DNA of 64,000 bases from positions 1,116,001 to 1,180,000 of the forward strand of contig JAUIRK010000673.1 of assembly GCA_030549495.1 (NCBI GenBank). The letters are read 5' to 3'. The notes under the pieces were generated by a model that did not search any database, had not been told where the DNA came from, and worked only from the letters and a program-made list of their open reading frames with translations. Below are positions 24,218 to 34,989 of this stretch, piece after piece. The number at the start of each line of letters is the position of its first letter. The stretch's first letter is position 1. Both the position numbers and the translations under genes were made by a program. The DNA is from Nectonema munidae. Its lineage: Eukaryota; Nematomorpha; Nectonematoida; Nectonematidae.

Positions 24218-25079
24218 AAGGATTTATTATATTAAAGAACATATAAACATATTGTTTTGTTCTTGTTTCAAATAATAAAATACCTAAAAATTACTTAAAA
24301 TCTTTTAGTAGACCTGGATCAAAAAATAGAAATTAATTTAGGTAGGTAAAATATTAACGATAAATTAAAAAAAATAATATAAAAGAAAAATAGTACCTAA
24401 TTATTTTAAAGTAAAATTTAAACTTAATTATTTTTTAAATTGTTTCTGCTTAATCACCTCTAAACTTTATTTAAATAGTAACTCAAACCAGTTGGTAATT
24501 GTATTATGGCCTTGCATACATATATATTGCCTTTGTAAAAATCACATAATTTTGAACTAAAGAATTTTGATAGACTCAATTATTATTATTATTTTTATTA
24601 AATTATGTTAGTGTAGTAACTTTATACTGAAGTATTTCATAAATAATTACGTTTGATCCAGGTTCTGAACTTTTTAATTACCCCGGACCCTATCCTAATT
24701 ATCTAATGTGATCCTATACACATAGCATAGATATAATCATTTCTTATGACTTATAAATAGGTCAAAAGCTCTAATCATTAAATGAAATCTAATTATTATT
24801 GATAACATCATATTTATTTATAAATAGGAAAATTTTGATATAGAAACATTTATTACCATTTTACAATATAGTGTACCGGAAGTAGGGGTCGATTATGATT
24901 GTAATCAGAATCAAAATCAGACAGGTAATCACAAAATTAAGTTCTCTGAGTAATTGCAGCGCTGGAAGCTTAACTTATATACCTTAGGCGAACTCTAAAA
25001 TATGCCTGATATTTTACCTATTAGTGACGGCCTATTTTCATTCCCTCGGTTTTTCTTGAATGATTTCAAATTTTTACGA

Positions 25080-25680
25080 AATTTTCGTGAGAACCTACTA
25101 AATGATTGATTGCGAATATGATCATAACATTTATTTTTATAAAAATCAACCAAACTTGTTAAAAATTGATTGATATTTGACAGCTCAACTAAAAAAAGAA
25201 ACTTTTAGTTTAAATGGGTATACAAAAATTTTTACACACATATATATTATCCATTTTCAAAGTGTGCTGAACACGATGGTCACGTTTATTTTTTTAAAAA
25301 ATCAACCAAACCTGTCAAAAAATTGATTGGTATATGACAGCTCAACTAAAAAAGAACCTTTTAGTTTAAATCGTTTTAAAAAGTTTTTTTACACATATAT
25401 ATCCATTTTCAAGTGTGATGAACACGATGGTCACGTTTATTAAAAAAATCACCCAAACCTGTTAAAAAATTGATTGATATATGACAACTCAACTTAAAAA
25501 AGAACCTTTTAGTTTAAATGGTTATACAAAGTTTTCTATTTATATACACCCGTTTTCATGTATGCTGAATACAGTGGTCACGTTTATTTTTTAAAAAAAT
25601 CGATTAAACCTTGTCAAAAAATTGATTGACATATGACAGCCCAACTGAAAAAATTAATTCTTTATTTAAGTAGTTATAAA
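25080..25680 (+). repeat. Tandem repeat, about 150-bp unit, four copies
   Basis: Units recur at about 25083 (partial), 25251, 25403 and 25549. Shared phrases are CCATTTTCAAGTGTGCTGAA, GATGGTCACGTTTATT and AAAAAATTGATTG followed by ATATGACA. A single inverted copy of the same unit is at 34870-34980, beyond the hAT stack. Confidence 0.85.
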
Positions 25681-26708
25681 AAGTTTTTTTTAACATTTTT
25701 GATTAATTTGTAACTTTTTAAAAATCGTGGTATGTTTGCGGTCAGATATATTGTACTGATTTTTGAACGATTTGTTTTCATGCTATTCTCCAAAGACTAT
25801 ATTCAAATTTTTAGTCATTTCACAAATGAATTTATTTCTCTCTGAAGTTTAGATTTTATTTAGAATCTATAATAAAACAAATTTTTTCAGTATCAAAATT
25901 TCCAATGAGGCACGAATATTAATTTTGATACTCATCATTATACTATAAAATTGATATTTATGTTCCAAAATTTTATTTTTCATTTTTAGACTATAGAATG
26001 AAAATTATGCTGTGAATTATATTTCAACTGGAGTTTGCATGATTACATCATGTTTTTTAAATATTATGTATAATTTTTTCAAACTTTAAATTTTCCATTC
26101 ATATATGCATACAGATATGCAAAATTCGGTAAGTTTTTATTTCAGAGGAATGAAGTTATAACTTCTTAAACTTTCTTACATTTCTATATATAAAGTAGGC
26201 TCCCCCTTCTTCAGAAAATGCCATCCAAGTTTTTCCAAGGTAACGATGTATATATTGAGAAAAATTATATAGAACTTATACACTTATAAGAGGCATCATC
26301 ACTTAGAAATATAACGAATACTTTGTGTATATAATGTTGCTTAAACTGCACTGTCAAGACAGCAAATGTTTGCTTAGAGATTACTTGGTGAAGAGATAAT
26401 AAGAATATTTTATGCAGAAAACTCACGTTGAGTTGAAAATATTTTTCATTTTAGAGAAACGATACGACAACCAAATGATTAGATATAAAAAAACGATCAA
26501 ATTTTTATTATAAATAAATTATGTTTCAACTTTATCATCTCGGTTCATTTGTATATTGTTTGATTATACGTATAAAACTTTCTCAAAATGGTCAAACACG
26601 AAACTTATTTAAATTGACCGATTCAACTTGTTTCGAGATATTGCAGAGTGAATGGTATAAACGAACTGTCTTTCTCCTTCAAATAAAATGATGCGCCTCA
26701 AAATATGC
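25681..26708. other. AT-rich DNA without recognised feature
   Basis: No open frame, repeat end or RNA gene seen. It ends at the first copy of the hAT target CTCTACAG (26709-26716). Confidence 0.5.
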
Positions 26709-28099
26709 CTCTACAGCAGTGGTTCCCAAACTTTTCTGCTTGACGCCCCCTTTTGACTTCCATAAAATTCTCACGCCCCTCTCCCCTCATATCCAACGAG
26801 CATATATAAAAGATATGCATGATATAATAAACTTTATATATTCATAATAGTTTCATTTTATAATTTTTATATCTTTAGGAAGTTTTGGAAAGGGAGATAT
26901 ATCCCTGCCTGGTGCACATGGATGAAAACAAATAAATTCATTTGTAATACAAGCTGACATTTATTATGCAGCAATAATTAGTACGTGTTCATGCACATAC
27001 ATGACCAAAGCAACACCATCACTGAAAAAAAATTAAAAGTTTCTTTTAGCTAATACTAAATCCTTGAAAAAGAAATAAAAGCGTAAATAATTTCAATTAT
27101 GAGTGGGATGGATGATGTTGTTTCTTTTTCACTAGATCAGAAATTTTTGGGCTGCAAAGAGGACAACGCACAGCGCAAGTCACTTCCTACGAGCAGTCGA
27201 TTTCGCAGTTTTGTTTTCAATACAACAAGAGTCGAGAAACCCACTTCACAGAGATAAGTTGTTGAAAAGGGAATCAATAAACGAAGTGCTTCTTCTCCAA
27301 GTTTAGGGTAAATAGGGAGATATTTCACCCAAAATTCCTCCAGCTTCATGGTCGTCTGGAAATTATCTGCCGCAGTTGAGTCACACTTCAAATCTATGGC
27401 TTTCTCTTGCATATGATCGCCCAGCAAGTCTACATTAATATTGAATGGGTTTCGAATCAGCTTCCAAATGATTTTGTCCATGGAAATATCTGGAAAATAG
27501 TGCACAAATTCTTCAGCAAGGGAGTTTAAATGAGATAAAATTTCTTTCTTCATGTCTGCACCATACTGTTCAAGGTCATTCTTTTCAGACATAAGTTCAT
27601 TGAGATGAGAAAATGAAGAGAAATTCTCTGCCTGTACTTTACGTTTCCAAAGTTGGATTTTCTCCGTGAAAGCATTGATTGCTTCATAATGTGCAATAAT
27701 CCTTGCATTCTTCCCTTGAAGCTTCAAATTTAGGTTGTTGATTGCCTCAAAAAAATCAACAAGATATGCTAGTTTATGCTGGAACTTTTCTTCTGAGAAT
27801 GCATCATGTAAATTTTCTTTCTTGTGGCTTTGTAGAAAAACTTTCACTCCATCCTTCAGCTCATATAGGCGACTCAGCATATTTCCCTTGGACAACCAAC
27901 GGACCTCTGTGTGGAAAAGAAGAGATTTGTGATCAGTCCCTAAATATGTTAAAAGAGCTGCAAAAAGCTGAGAATTTAAAGAGCTCCTTTTCCCAAAATT
28001 TACTACTTTAACCGTATTTAAGGCAGGCTTTTTTGATGCTTGTTTTTCGCAAGGGGGGGGGGGGGCAGAATCCGCCCCCTTCCTTTAAAAAGTTTTAGA

Positions 28100-28760
28100 C
28101 CTCTTCTGTCAGCCAAAAAGTTATACCTACCATTTTCAAACATGCTGAATTGATTGATGACCTCAGTTTTTCATGAAAATGTGTCAATTTGTCATTAATC
28201 AATCATTTTCAACACAAATGTCAAAAAATTGAAAGTCAAACATTTTCAACTGTAATAAGTCAAAACTACCCTTTTTAAGAATGCAGAATCGATTGATGAC
28301 ATTTGTTATTCATGAAAATCTGTCAATTTGCCATTAATCAATCAATCACTTTTGACAGATTTGTCAAAAAATCGAAAGTTAAACTGTAATATGTCAAAAA
28401 TACCATTTTTGCGTATGCCGAATCGATTGATGACCTCAGTTTTTTTTATGAAAATCTGTTCATTTGTCATCAATCAATCATTTTTGATAGAAATGTCAAA
28501 TAAATCTAGTTGAACTGTAATAAGTGAAAACTACCTTTTTCGTGTGTGCTAAATCGCTTTATGACATTTTTTCATGAAATTTACTCAATTTGCCATAATC
28601 AATCAATTTTGACAGGTTTGTCAAAAATATAATATTCAGTATTTTTTATCAAAGCTACCCTTTTCAAGTAAGCTGAGTTGATTGGTGACATTTATTTTTA
28701 TATGAAATGCAGTGGATTTATAATTAATCAATCATTTTTGAAAATAAGTGTTTAATGAAA
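28100..28760 (+). repeat. Tandem repeat, about 135-bp unit, five copies
   Basis: The phrase GATTGATGACCTCAG or GATTGATGACATTT recurs at about 28152, 28291, 28423, 28556 (diverged) and 28679, each followed by TCATGAAAATCTGTCAATTT, TTAATCAATCA and a TTTGACA-type segment. The unit resembles the repeat at 25080-25680 (shared TGTGCTGAA and ATTGATTG phrases), so the two are distant relatives. Confidence 0.8.
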
Positions 28761-29531
28761 ATACGCTTGAGTAACATGGAAAAGCATACTAAATAGCATA
28801 CCAAAATACAATTTATTAAAAATCAAAACTTTAAATTTTTTAAAGTGTTTGTCAGCTATGCTCATGGTGGATTTTAGCCTTGTGGCTGAAATTAAGCTAG
28901 TTGATCGCTGCTGCTGAGAAAGTGTAAGAAAATTATATAAGCTTTACTAGAAGTAATTACTTTTGTAAAATTACTTTTTTAGATTGAACAAAACTATAAT
29001 TGCTTCAAATGAAATTTAAACTCACCACTCTTTGTTTACTGATCTAGAACTCTGTCACTAAAGAAATATATGAAGCTATTTAGTGTAAAGTGCAAACTCA
29101 AACTATAATGAATGATCGTAATAATACAGATGTGATTGATTACCATTAAACAGACTTGATACAAAAAATAAAACAAGTTGGATACAAAGAATATCATGCA
29201 GCAAAATCTAGTATAGAATTTTGAAAGATGTCGAGCTTGAAAAAAAATTTTTGATGGGTTTTGAATAATGAATTTTTCGGAACTTCACTAGAGACCCATT
29301 AGTCTCTGTTATTCCACCTCCCATACAATACCGCGCTCCTCCTGCTCCCTTTCGCGGAACATGAACCGAGCGCCCGTCCCGCCTTCGTGGTGGAAAGAAG
29401 TAGACGCGTGGTGCAGAAATTGTTTGGAGGCCAGCCTCCAGCTCAATACCCCAGCGGGTCAGGGCCACTTGGGTCAGCCCAGGTAGTGCCGCCTGTGCTC
29501 GTAGCGCCTGGAAGCGCCCCGTTTCAAGTAA

Positions 29532-30260
29532 CCCTTCTTTAGCGGCTTGCCCACCATCTTCACGACCGAGGAGCCTCGGGCCCTCTTTTGGGAAGAGCGG
29601 GCACATGCCAGTGTAGCTCCACTTATCCAGACCACTCTATGCTTCTCAGGAAGAGGGGACAGGGTCCCCACTAACGTAGACCCAGGGATAAATTCCTCTC
29701 TCCGAAATTTGCCTCGGCGGGAAACCCCACCAGAGGACCTAACAAACTCCCTTTTCTCCTTCACTAGTGAAGTTGGGGCTGTTACCGAGGTAACTCTCCC
29801 GTTCCCGACCGTCCAGGATGTGGAAGATGTCTTAGGACCCCCATCTCCTGAATTCGGGCCGTACCTCAGCAATGAGGACCTAGATACCGTCTTAGGACCG
29901 CCATCCCCTAGTGGGCTGGGCATTAACGTGGTGGACAATATCCCAGAGGTAACTCCACCAGGCACAAGTGCCCAAACCAGTCCTGTCTCTCCTAGGGAGC
30001 TACCAGATTTGGACTTTCTAACCAACTTAGAGAATGATACCCCGGAAGCCTACCGAGACTTTCTTGATTACTACCTTAAAAATAAGGACAAACACACTCC
30101 AGAGGAATGGAGAAAAATCTTCACGACGCGTCTCTCAGGAGAAAAGGATAAACCCCCAGAGGAAAACAATCCTGAGAAAGATAAAGGCGAAAATGATCCA
30201 AATAAGGAGCCAGCTCCTAAGGACTTGGACGAGGAACAAATCCAGTCTATTCTGGTTTGA
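29532..30260 (+). CDS. Uncharacterised acidic, proline-rich open frame in GC-rich island
   Basis: An open frame of about 243 codons with no ATG; it opens after a stop at 29529-29531. The product is acidic and Pro-rich with an internal repeat (DVLGPPSP, then TVLGPPSPSGLG) and a charged C-terminus (KDKPPEENNPEKDKGENDPN). Base composition is far richer in G+C than the flanks. A second frame overlaps its stop (30257-30502) and continues coding-like sequence. I do not recognise the family. Its place before an RNase H-like fragment suggests the Gag-like part of a retroelement, but this is inference. Confidence 0.4.
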   Translation, partial: PFFSGLPTIFTTEEPRALFWEERAHASVAPLIQTTLCFSGRGDRVPTNVDPGINSSLRNLPRRETPPEDLTNSLFSFTSEVGAVTEVTLPFPTVQDVEDVLGPPSPEFGPYLSNEDLDTVLGPPSPSGLGINVVDNIPEVTPPGTSAQTSPVSPRELPDLDFLTNLENDTPEAYRDFLDYYLKNKDKHTPEEWRKIFTTRLSGEKDKPPEENNPEKDKGENDPNKEPAPKDLDEEQIQSILV

Positions 30261-30854
30261 ACACTCTTCAAGAAACCATTGGGGATTTCGCCAAAGACTC
30301 AATGTCTTTACAACTCCCCAAGGAGGCCACTTTCAGTACTAGTCGCCCGACATTCCAACCCCTATATGACCTCAAATGTAGGTTCACTAGGAATACACTC
30401 ACAAAAGGTTATGCCCCACGCATCATTAGCAACACCTCCTTTAATAAACTATCGAATTATCTTCTGCCACCAAAGGGGCAAGGATTCTCAAGTCGCTATT
30501 AAAGTGGTTAAAAATGCAGGTGGAAAATCCACCAAGAGTTTCATCATAATCGCCTTTTTGATGAAATTTGGAAATTACGATTTCTTCAGGGAAAACGTCT
30601 CCTACATTGCTAGCAATGAAAATCCCGCAGACGAACCTTCCAGAAGAACCGCTGCTGCAACTAAATCAACAAAAGACGATATGGAACCCGTTCTCCAATG
30701 TCTTGAAGGTTTCTGGGAAGCAAGCTTCCCGAGCATTCTGGGAGTAAGCCAACCATTGCATGCCACAAGTTTCTCTGTGTGTGGCAATACTCATATGTTC
30801 ATACAAACGAGCAGGCGTGACGGTAATCGCTGGAAATATATAATGAATCAATAA
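30257..30854 (+). pseudogene. Retroelement remnant with RNase H-like C-terminus
   Basis: Two consecutive pieces. 30257-30502 reads QPLYDLKCRFTRNTL and PRIISNTSFNKLSNYLLPP. From about 30490 another frame reads DSQVAIKVVKNAGGKS, then NVSYIASNENPADEPSRR near 30595-30650. The last block is like the end of RNase H domains in DIRS- and Pao-like retroelements, where a conserved (P/A)x(N/D)NPAD(x)PSR lies close to the end. The bulk of an RT is missing between the two pieces, so this is an internally deleted copy. The family assignment is tentative. Confidence 0.5.
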
Positions 30855-30859
30855 TAATT

Positions 30860-31917
30860 ATTATTATAGACTGAAAATATAGAAGGATGAAGATATTCTA
30901 TCATAATCTTAAAAATCATAAATACAACAAATGCATCGTATGAGATATCTCATCATGGCTTCCTACCTATTAGAACTTACAGAATCTTTGATAAAAAGAA
31001 AAAGACTATAATTTGCAAACTACACGTTTATTTCATTTGACAAAACCGCCCTTCAATAAGTTGAGATTTCAATTTCCACTTTAAATTTTTGAACACCATT
31101 TATCTTCAAAATTATAGCTGTAATAGCGTGAGATTTTTATGGTTAAATGAATTGTAAATTTTCATGAATTTTTTTTCAAAATTTATTTAAATAAAAAATA
31201 ATCCTCTGGTGTTTTGTCTAACTTATATATATATTATATAAGGATAAATATGGGATTGAGATAAGAGTAATATATGTATAGTAATTCTATTATGACGTCA
31301 CAAGCATTGGAAGATTCGCAAAACTTGGTCAACTTAAACATTCAAGCTCTTATAAACTGGATTAGAGTCTACTTTTATTCACAAAAGTAAAGATGAAATT
31401 GATATATTGAGGTAATATCTAAGGTTTTTATTTTTACTAAAGCTTTATAAAAGCCAGCTTGTTGATACAGTTTGTGCCTTTAAACAAAGTTAAATCGCTT
31501 CCGATTTTGTTAACTAAATATTATTTTTTGTATCTTTATATAAACAAAGTTGTCAATTGAAAAGTTTTAAATCGGCATTAGTTTCTTCATAAATAGTGTA
31601 TTTTTAGATGTATCCTTGAAGTTCAATGACCTGAAAAATTATTTTTTCAAACGTGAACTCAATAAAAGTTAATATACGTTCTATTTTTGTTAAAAATTAA
31701 TGGGTTTTACGAGGAAAAATTTCTTGAAACTCAATAAGAAAAGAAGGAACTTCTACTTCTATTTTACCGTTTTCACAGCACATTTATTGTGAAACTATTT
31801 CTTATGAGAAATTAATAAAATTTCTTTTAAATCAATGCAAAGAGTCATTTAGAAAAAGTCAAAAAAGGACAATTCGTTTAAGTTAGTAGTTTACGAATAA
31901 CTTATATATGTTTTAGA
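30860..31917. other. AT-rich right arm of the TTAA insertion
   Basis: No coding frame recognised. It ends in a 13-G run at 31918-31930 next to the terminal inverted repeat. Confidence 0.5.
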
Positions 31918-32044
31918 GGGGGGGGGGGGGATTCTGCCCCCTTGCATCAAATACGGTTAATGGCCAAGTTTAGTGACAAGCGTACTTCGTCTGGTAGAGT
32001 CTTGGCAGCTAAGGCTTGCCTGTGGATCTACATGGGGATTTTTC

Positions 32045-32195
32045 TCTGCTCAAGAGCAAAAAATTCCACTATTTCCTGTTAGCTCTGTGCGGTCAAAATC
32101 ACGATGGATATATGCTAGAGCTAATCCATTGAGATGATCTTCTTCCATAGTCGTGCGAAGATCATGATTTGAGCAATATCTTTTTTTGTAAAAAA
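32045..32195 (-). pseudogene. C-terminal fragment of another hAT-type transposase
   Basis: Minus-strand translation includes LRTTMEEDHLNGLALAYIH and a stop near 32052. This matches the C-terminal dimerisation tail of hAT proteins of the THAP12/ZMYM-like kind (pattern LR(S/T)TMxxxRLNxLALxxIH). It abuts the ZBED-type fragment, so element 1 contains pieces of two different hAT families. Confidence 0.65.
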
Positions 32196-32297
32196 ATCAA
32201 TTATTTTCTTTCTTTTAATCGGATTATCAATATTCATATTTTATGTGGTTTCTGCGGCAAACAAAAAAACTGTTAGAAAAACATTTTTATATTTAAA

Positions 32298-32659
32298 TGG
32301 ATCAAGTGAAAAATCGGACTCCAGAAATTTATCTTGAGTTAGTGTTTATTATATAATTTTAAATCCTTTATAAATTAGAATTTAAAGTTAGTGTTTGTAA
32401 AACAGGCAAAAAGATTTAATTTTAACTTAAAGTTAGTAATAACAAAACTTGATTCTAACTTTAAAGTTAAGGATCATAATCATTAAAATTGTAATTGAGC
32501 ATGAAAAAATTTAATTAAAATAAATAAATTAACTAGAAAGAACTTGAATTTTCAAATAGATTTTTTAAAAAAAATTTTTTTAGAGAAATTTTGTAATTTC
32601 AATCAAGTGTAGAATCCCACTCTCAAAAAGTTTTGGAGTCAGATTCTTCCTTTGATCCA
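32298..32659. repeat. Possible MITE with inverted ends
   Basis: TGGATCAAGTGAAAAATCGG at the left pairs with TCAGATTCTTCCTTTGATCC at the right (imperfect inverted repeat of about 28 bases). Outside lie TTAAA and TTAAC, so a TTAA-type target is possible. No coding content. It sits inside hAT element 1. Confidence 0.5.
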
Positions 32660-33121
32660 TTAACTTCTTATCAAAAAAATCAATTCAGTGAATATAAGTC
32701 ATCAATGAGAGACAGTTCATTCATCATGAAATGCAGACAAAGGTATACTTGAAATAAAATTAAACGCGTTAAAAAATTCAGGGTGTTCGAGCTATAGGCA
32801 CGAATTTTTTGAGTTTCAAACGAAAGGCGCCATTTTAAAAAATATATTAATTCATTAACAAAAAAATAAAAAAATTTAATTATTTTATTCTACAAATAAT
32901 TAAATATTCAATTTTAATTTAAGTATAAATTTTTGCTAAAAGATTTGTATCCTCAACAGGGGGGGGGGGCAAGGCGCGGTAGGTCCGCCCCTTGGATCCT
33001 CCAGTGGTATGTAATTATACTATATATCGTTTTCTTGCAAAATAGTCATATTTTGCAGATGGCTTTACGCCCCCCTTATAGCCATCTCACGCCCCTCAGT
33101 TTTGGAATCATGGCTCTACAG

Positions 33122-34654
33122 CAGTGTTGTCCAAACTGTGTGCCGCGGCATACTGGTGTGCCGTATAGATTTCATCTGTGTGCCGTATAAAAAAAAAGCC
33201 CCACTTAGACGCTGAATCAATTATTCTTCCAGCGTTATCAATAGCTACTGATACAATGTTTGGTTCAGATGCAGCTGAAAAAATAAAGAAAATTCCGCTA
33301 TTGCATCAAACTATTTTGCGTCGAATTGGTGATATGTCTGAAGACATTAAAGAGCAACTCCAAAATCACCTTTTAGGTGACCAAACAAAAATTGAAAAAT
33401 TCTGGGCTTTTCAAATTGATGAAAGCACTGATATAAACAAAAAGGCACACTTGCTTGCATTTTGCTATGGACTCATTGCGTCAGTGTTTGTACGGATGGT
33501 GCTCCTTCGATGCAAGGAAAAAATAGGGGATTTACATCTTTTGTTCTTCAACAAAATCCAAATATTAAAGTCAATCATTGCATGATCCATAGAGAAGTAC
33601 TAATGTCAAAATGTTTGTCAGAGAAACTCAAAAATACAATAAATGATGTAAAAATTGTTAACTACCAAGTGCTTGAGATCAAGAGTTTTTGAACAGTTGT
33701 GCGAATCAATGGGAGCAGATTTTAAATGTCTTTTATATCATACAGAAGTACGTTGGCTTTCTAAAGGAGAAGTTATATCAAGGTTCATCACATTAAAAAA
33801 TGAAATTATATCTTTTTTTGATTTGCAAAAAATAAAGTATGAAGTTCTGGAGCAAGAGATTTGGTGGTTGGAAGTCACTTTTTTAAGTGATATTTTTGAT
33901 AAGTTAAATAAGCTCAACGTCAGGATTCAAGGATCAAAGGAAAATATTATTTCAGTTTCGGGCAAATTAAAAGCATTTCAAGAAAAACTTCAGTTGGGGA
34001 TTACTAAAGCTACAAAAAATGAACTCGACTGCTTTCCTACACTCGATTCTTTAGAGAAGAAGTCAAAAATTATTCCTGATGTTATCGAGACACTGAATAA
34101 TCTTTTGAAAGCTTTCATCAAATATTTTCCAAATCTTGACATTAGTAATTTTTTTAGGTTGTCTCCATTTGCTGAAATATCTGCAACAAATTTGACAGGG
34201 AATGAAGTGGAAAAGTATATTGATATCAAAAACGATTTAGTTTTAAAAATAAATTTTTCTAAAATGGAGTTGTCTGAGTTTTGGTTAAGTATTCATGAGG
34301 CATATCCAGAACTGAGTTCAAAAGCTATAAAAACATTACTACCATTTGCTTCTTCATATTTGTGTGAATTGGGATTTTCGGCTCTTACTACTATTAAATC
34401 AAAAAAACGAGAACGCTTGACTAACATGGATCAAGAACTCAGAGTTGCTCTATCAAAAACTGAACCTCGTTTACAACTTATTTGTTCTAAACATCAGCCG
34501 CATCCATCACACTAATTTTATTTTATTTTTTACTTATTCAATAAAGTTGTTGTTTTTCTAATGTTTAAGTTATTTAATTTAAAAAAATAGTGTGCCATAA
34601 AATTTTTTGATTTACTATAGTGTGTCGTAAATGAAAAAAGTTTGGACAACACTG
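33122..34654 (+). mobile_element. hAT (ZBED/Buster-like) element 2, adjacent to element 1
   Basis: Ends CAGTGTTGTCCAAACT and, reversed, CAGTGTTGTCCAAACT at 34654 match perfectly over 16 bases. The element is flanked by CTCTACAG on both sides (33114-33121 and 34655-34662), the left copy being shared with element 1. Length 1533 bp. It carries a deleted transposase on the plus strand. Confidence 0.93.
33178..34515 (+). pseudogene. ZBED5/FAM200-like hAT transposase, internally deleted
   Basis: Starts without the BED zinc finger, 57 bases from the element end. 33178-33585 contains GDMSEDIKEQL and FQIDESTD (first catalytic Asp). The frame changes near 33465 to a piece with CVSVCTDGAPSMQGK (second Asp) and HCMIHREVLMSKCL, and again near 33655. 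The long last piece, 33655-34515, has YHTEVRWLSKGEVISRF, the dimerisation block LLPFASSYLCELGFSAL and the family's ending HPSH. Some tens of residues are missing between the first two pieces. The protein is dead, but the C-terminal 286 codons are open, so the copy is not very old. Confidence 0.88.
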
Positions 34655-34869
34655 CTCTACAGAGCCCTTATTTTGTATTTAATTAATTTCGCTAAAAAAA
34701 ATCACCTCATTGAATTGCGTATAAAATCCCGTTTTTAGTTCTATATCATTTTCAGTTATATTTTCTTTTTTTGCAATTTTGTTTTGCCTACTTATAATTC
34801 TATTTATTCTGTGACAAAATAAATTACATATATAGCTACGTATAACTATTTAATCATGAAGTTCTTTAT

Positions 34870-34980
34870 TTTAGTTGAAATGTTATATGTCAATCATTTT
34901 TTGATATGATTAATTTTTATAAAAAATAAACATCACTGTTGGATTCAGCCTACTTGAAAATGGGTACATATGTGTAAAAC
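34870..34980 (-). repeat. Inverted single copy of the 25.1-kb tandem repeat unit
   Basis: Reverse complement reads CCATTTTCAAGTAGGCTGAA, then GTTTATTTTTTATAAAAATT and ATGATTGACATATA, matching the unit at 25251. The hAT stack therefore sits between inverted copies of this repeat. Confidence 0.7.
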
Positions 34981-34989
34981 ATCTCATTT

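Larger units (their letters stand above)
23161..25079. other. AT-rich region with LINE 3' tails and a long hairpin
   Basis: No gene. Contains a (TTC)n LINE-type tail, an inverted (GAA)n tail and a near-perfect hairpin, each listed separately. Confidence 0.5.
28012..31956. mobile_element. 3.9-kb TTAA-flanked insertion with inverted ends, family uncertain
   Basis: Flanked by TTAA at 28008-28011 and 31957-31960. The ends are inverted: left CCGTATTT, then after a 29-base spacer GCAAGGGGG...CAGAATCC; right (reverse complement) CCGTATTTGATGCAAGGGGG then CAGAATCC. A 13-G run lies just inside each end. TTAA duplication is characteristic of piggyBac-type transposons, but no piggyBac transposase is visible and the ends do not start CCC. 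It contains a tandem repeat, a GC-richer island with coding-like frames, and AT-rich filler. It could be a nonautonomous piggyBac-like carrier or another TTAA-targeting element. Confidence 0.7.
27137..32045 (-). pseudogene. ZBED-type hAT transposase, N-terminally deleted and split
   Basis: Minus strand. The short upstream piece at about 32045-31961 reads IHRQALAAKTLPDEVRLSL; the main piece at 28007-27137 contains FHTEVRWLSKGNMLSRLYEL and ends in the hAT dimerisation region (LLIPFSTTYLCEVGFSTL) with stop at 27137-27139. This order is that of ZBED5/FAM200-like transposases. The pieces are separated by the insert 28012-31956 and its flanking TTAA; with insert and one TTAA removed, the frame runs through unbroken. 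Upstream parts (BED finger, first catalytic Asp) are absent. It probably derives from a cut-and-paste DNA transposase that joined and excised element ends. Confidence 0.85.
26717..33113 (-). mobile_element. hAT (ZBED/Buster-like) element 1, interrupted by a TTAA insertion
   Basis: The left end CAGTGGTTCCCAAACT (26717) pairs with the imperfect right end whose reverse complement starts CCATGATTCCAAAACT (33113). Both are flanked by the 8-bp duplicate CTCTACAG (26709-26716 and 33114-33121). The target fits the nnnTAnnn pattern known for Buster-type hATs. The transposase runs on the minus strand (27137 to about 32045) and is split by a 3.9-kb insert. Without that insert the element is about 2.45 kb. 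The N-terminal half of the transposase is missing, and foreign hAT sequence lies at about 32050-32195. Confidence 0.85.

Noticed and set aside
25080..25680. CRISPR-like array
   Set aside because: Units of about 150 bp diverge along their whole length; there are no short identical repeats with unique spacers, and the context is eukaryotic.
29474..30025. Long minus-strand frame across the GC-rich island
   Set aside because: Opposite-strand shadow in GC-rich DNA; the plus frame has the more protein-like composition and continues into recognisable RNase H-like sequence.
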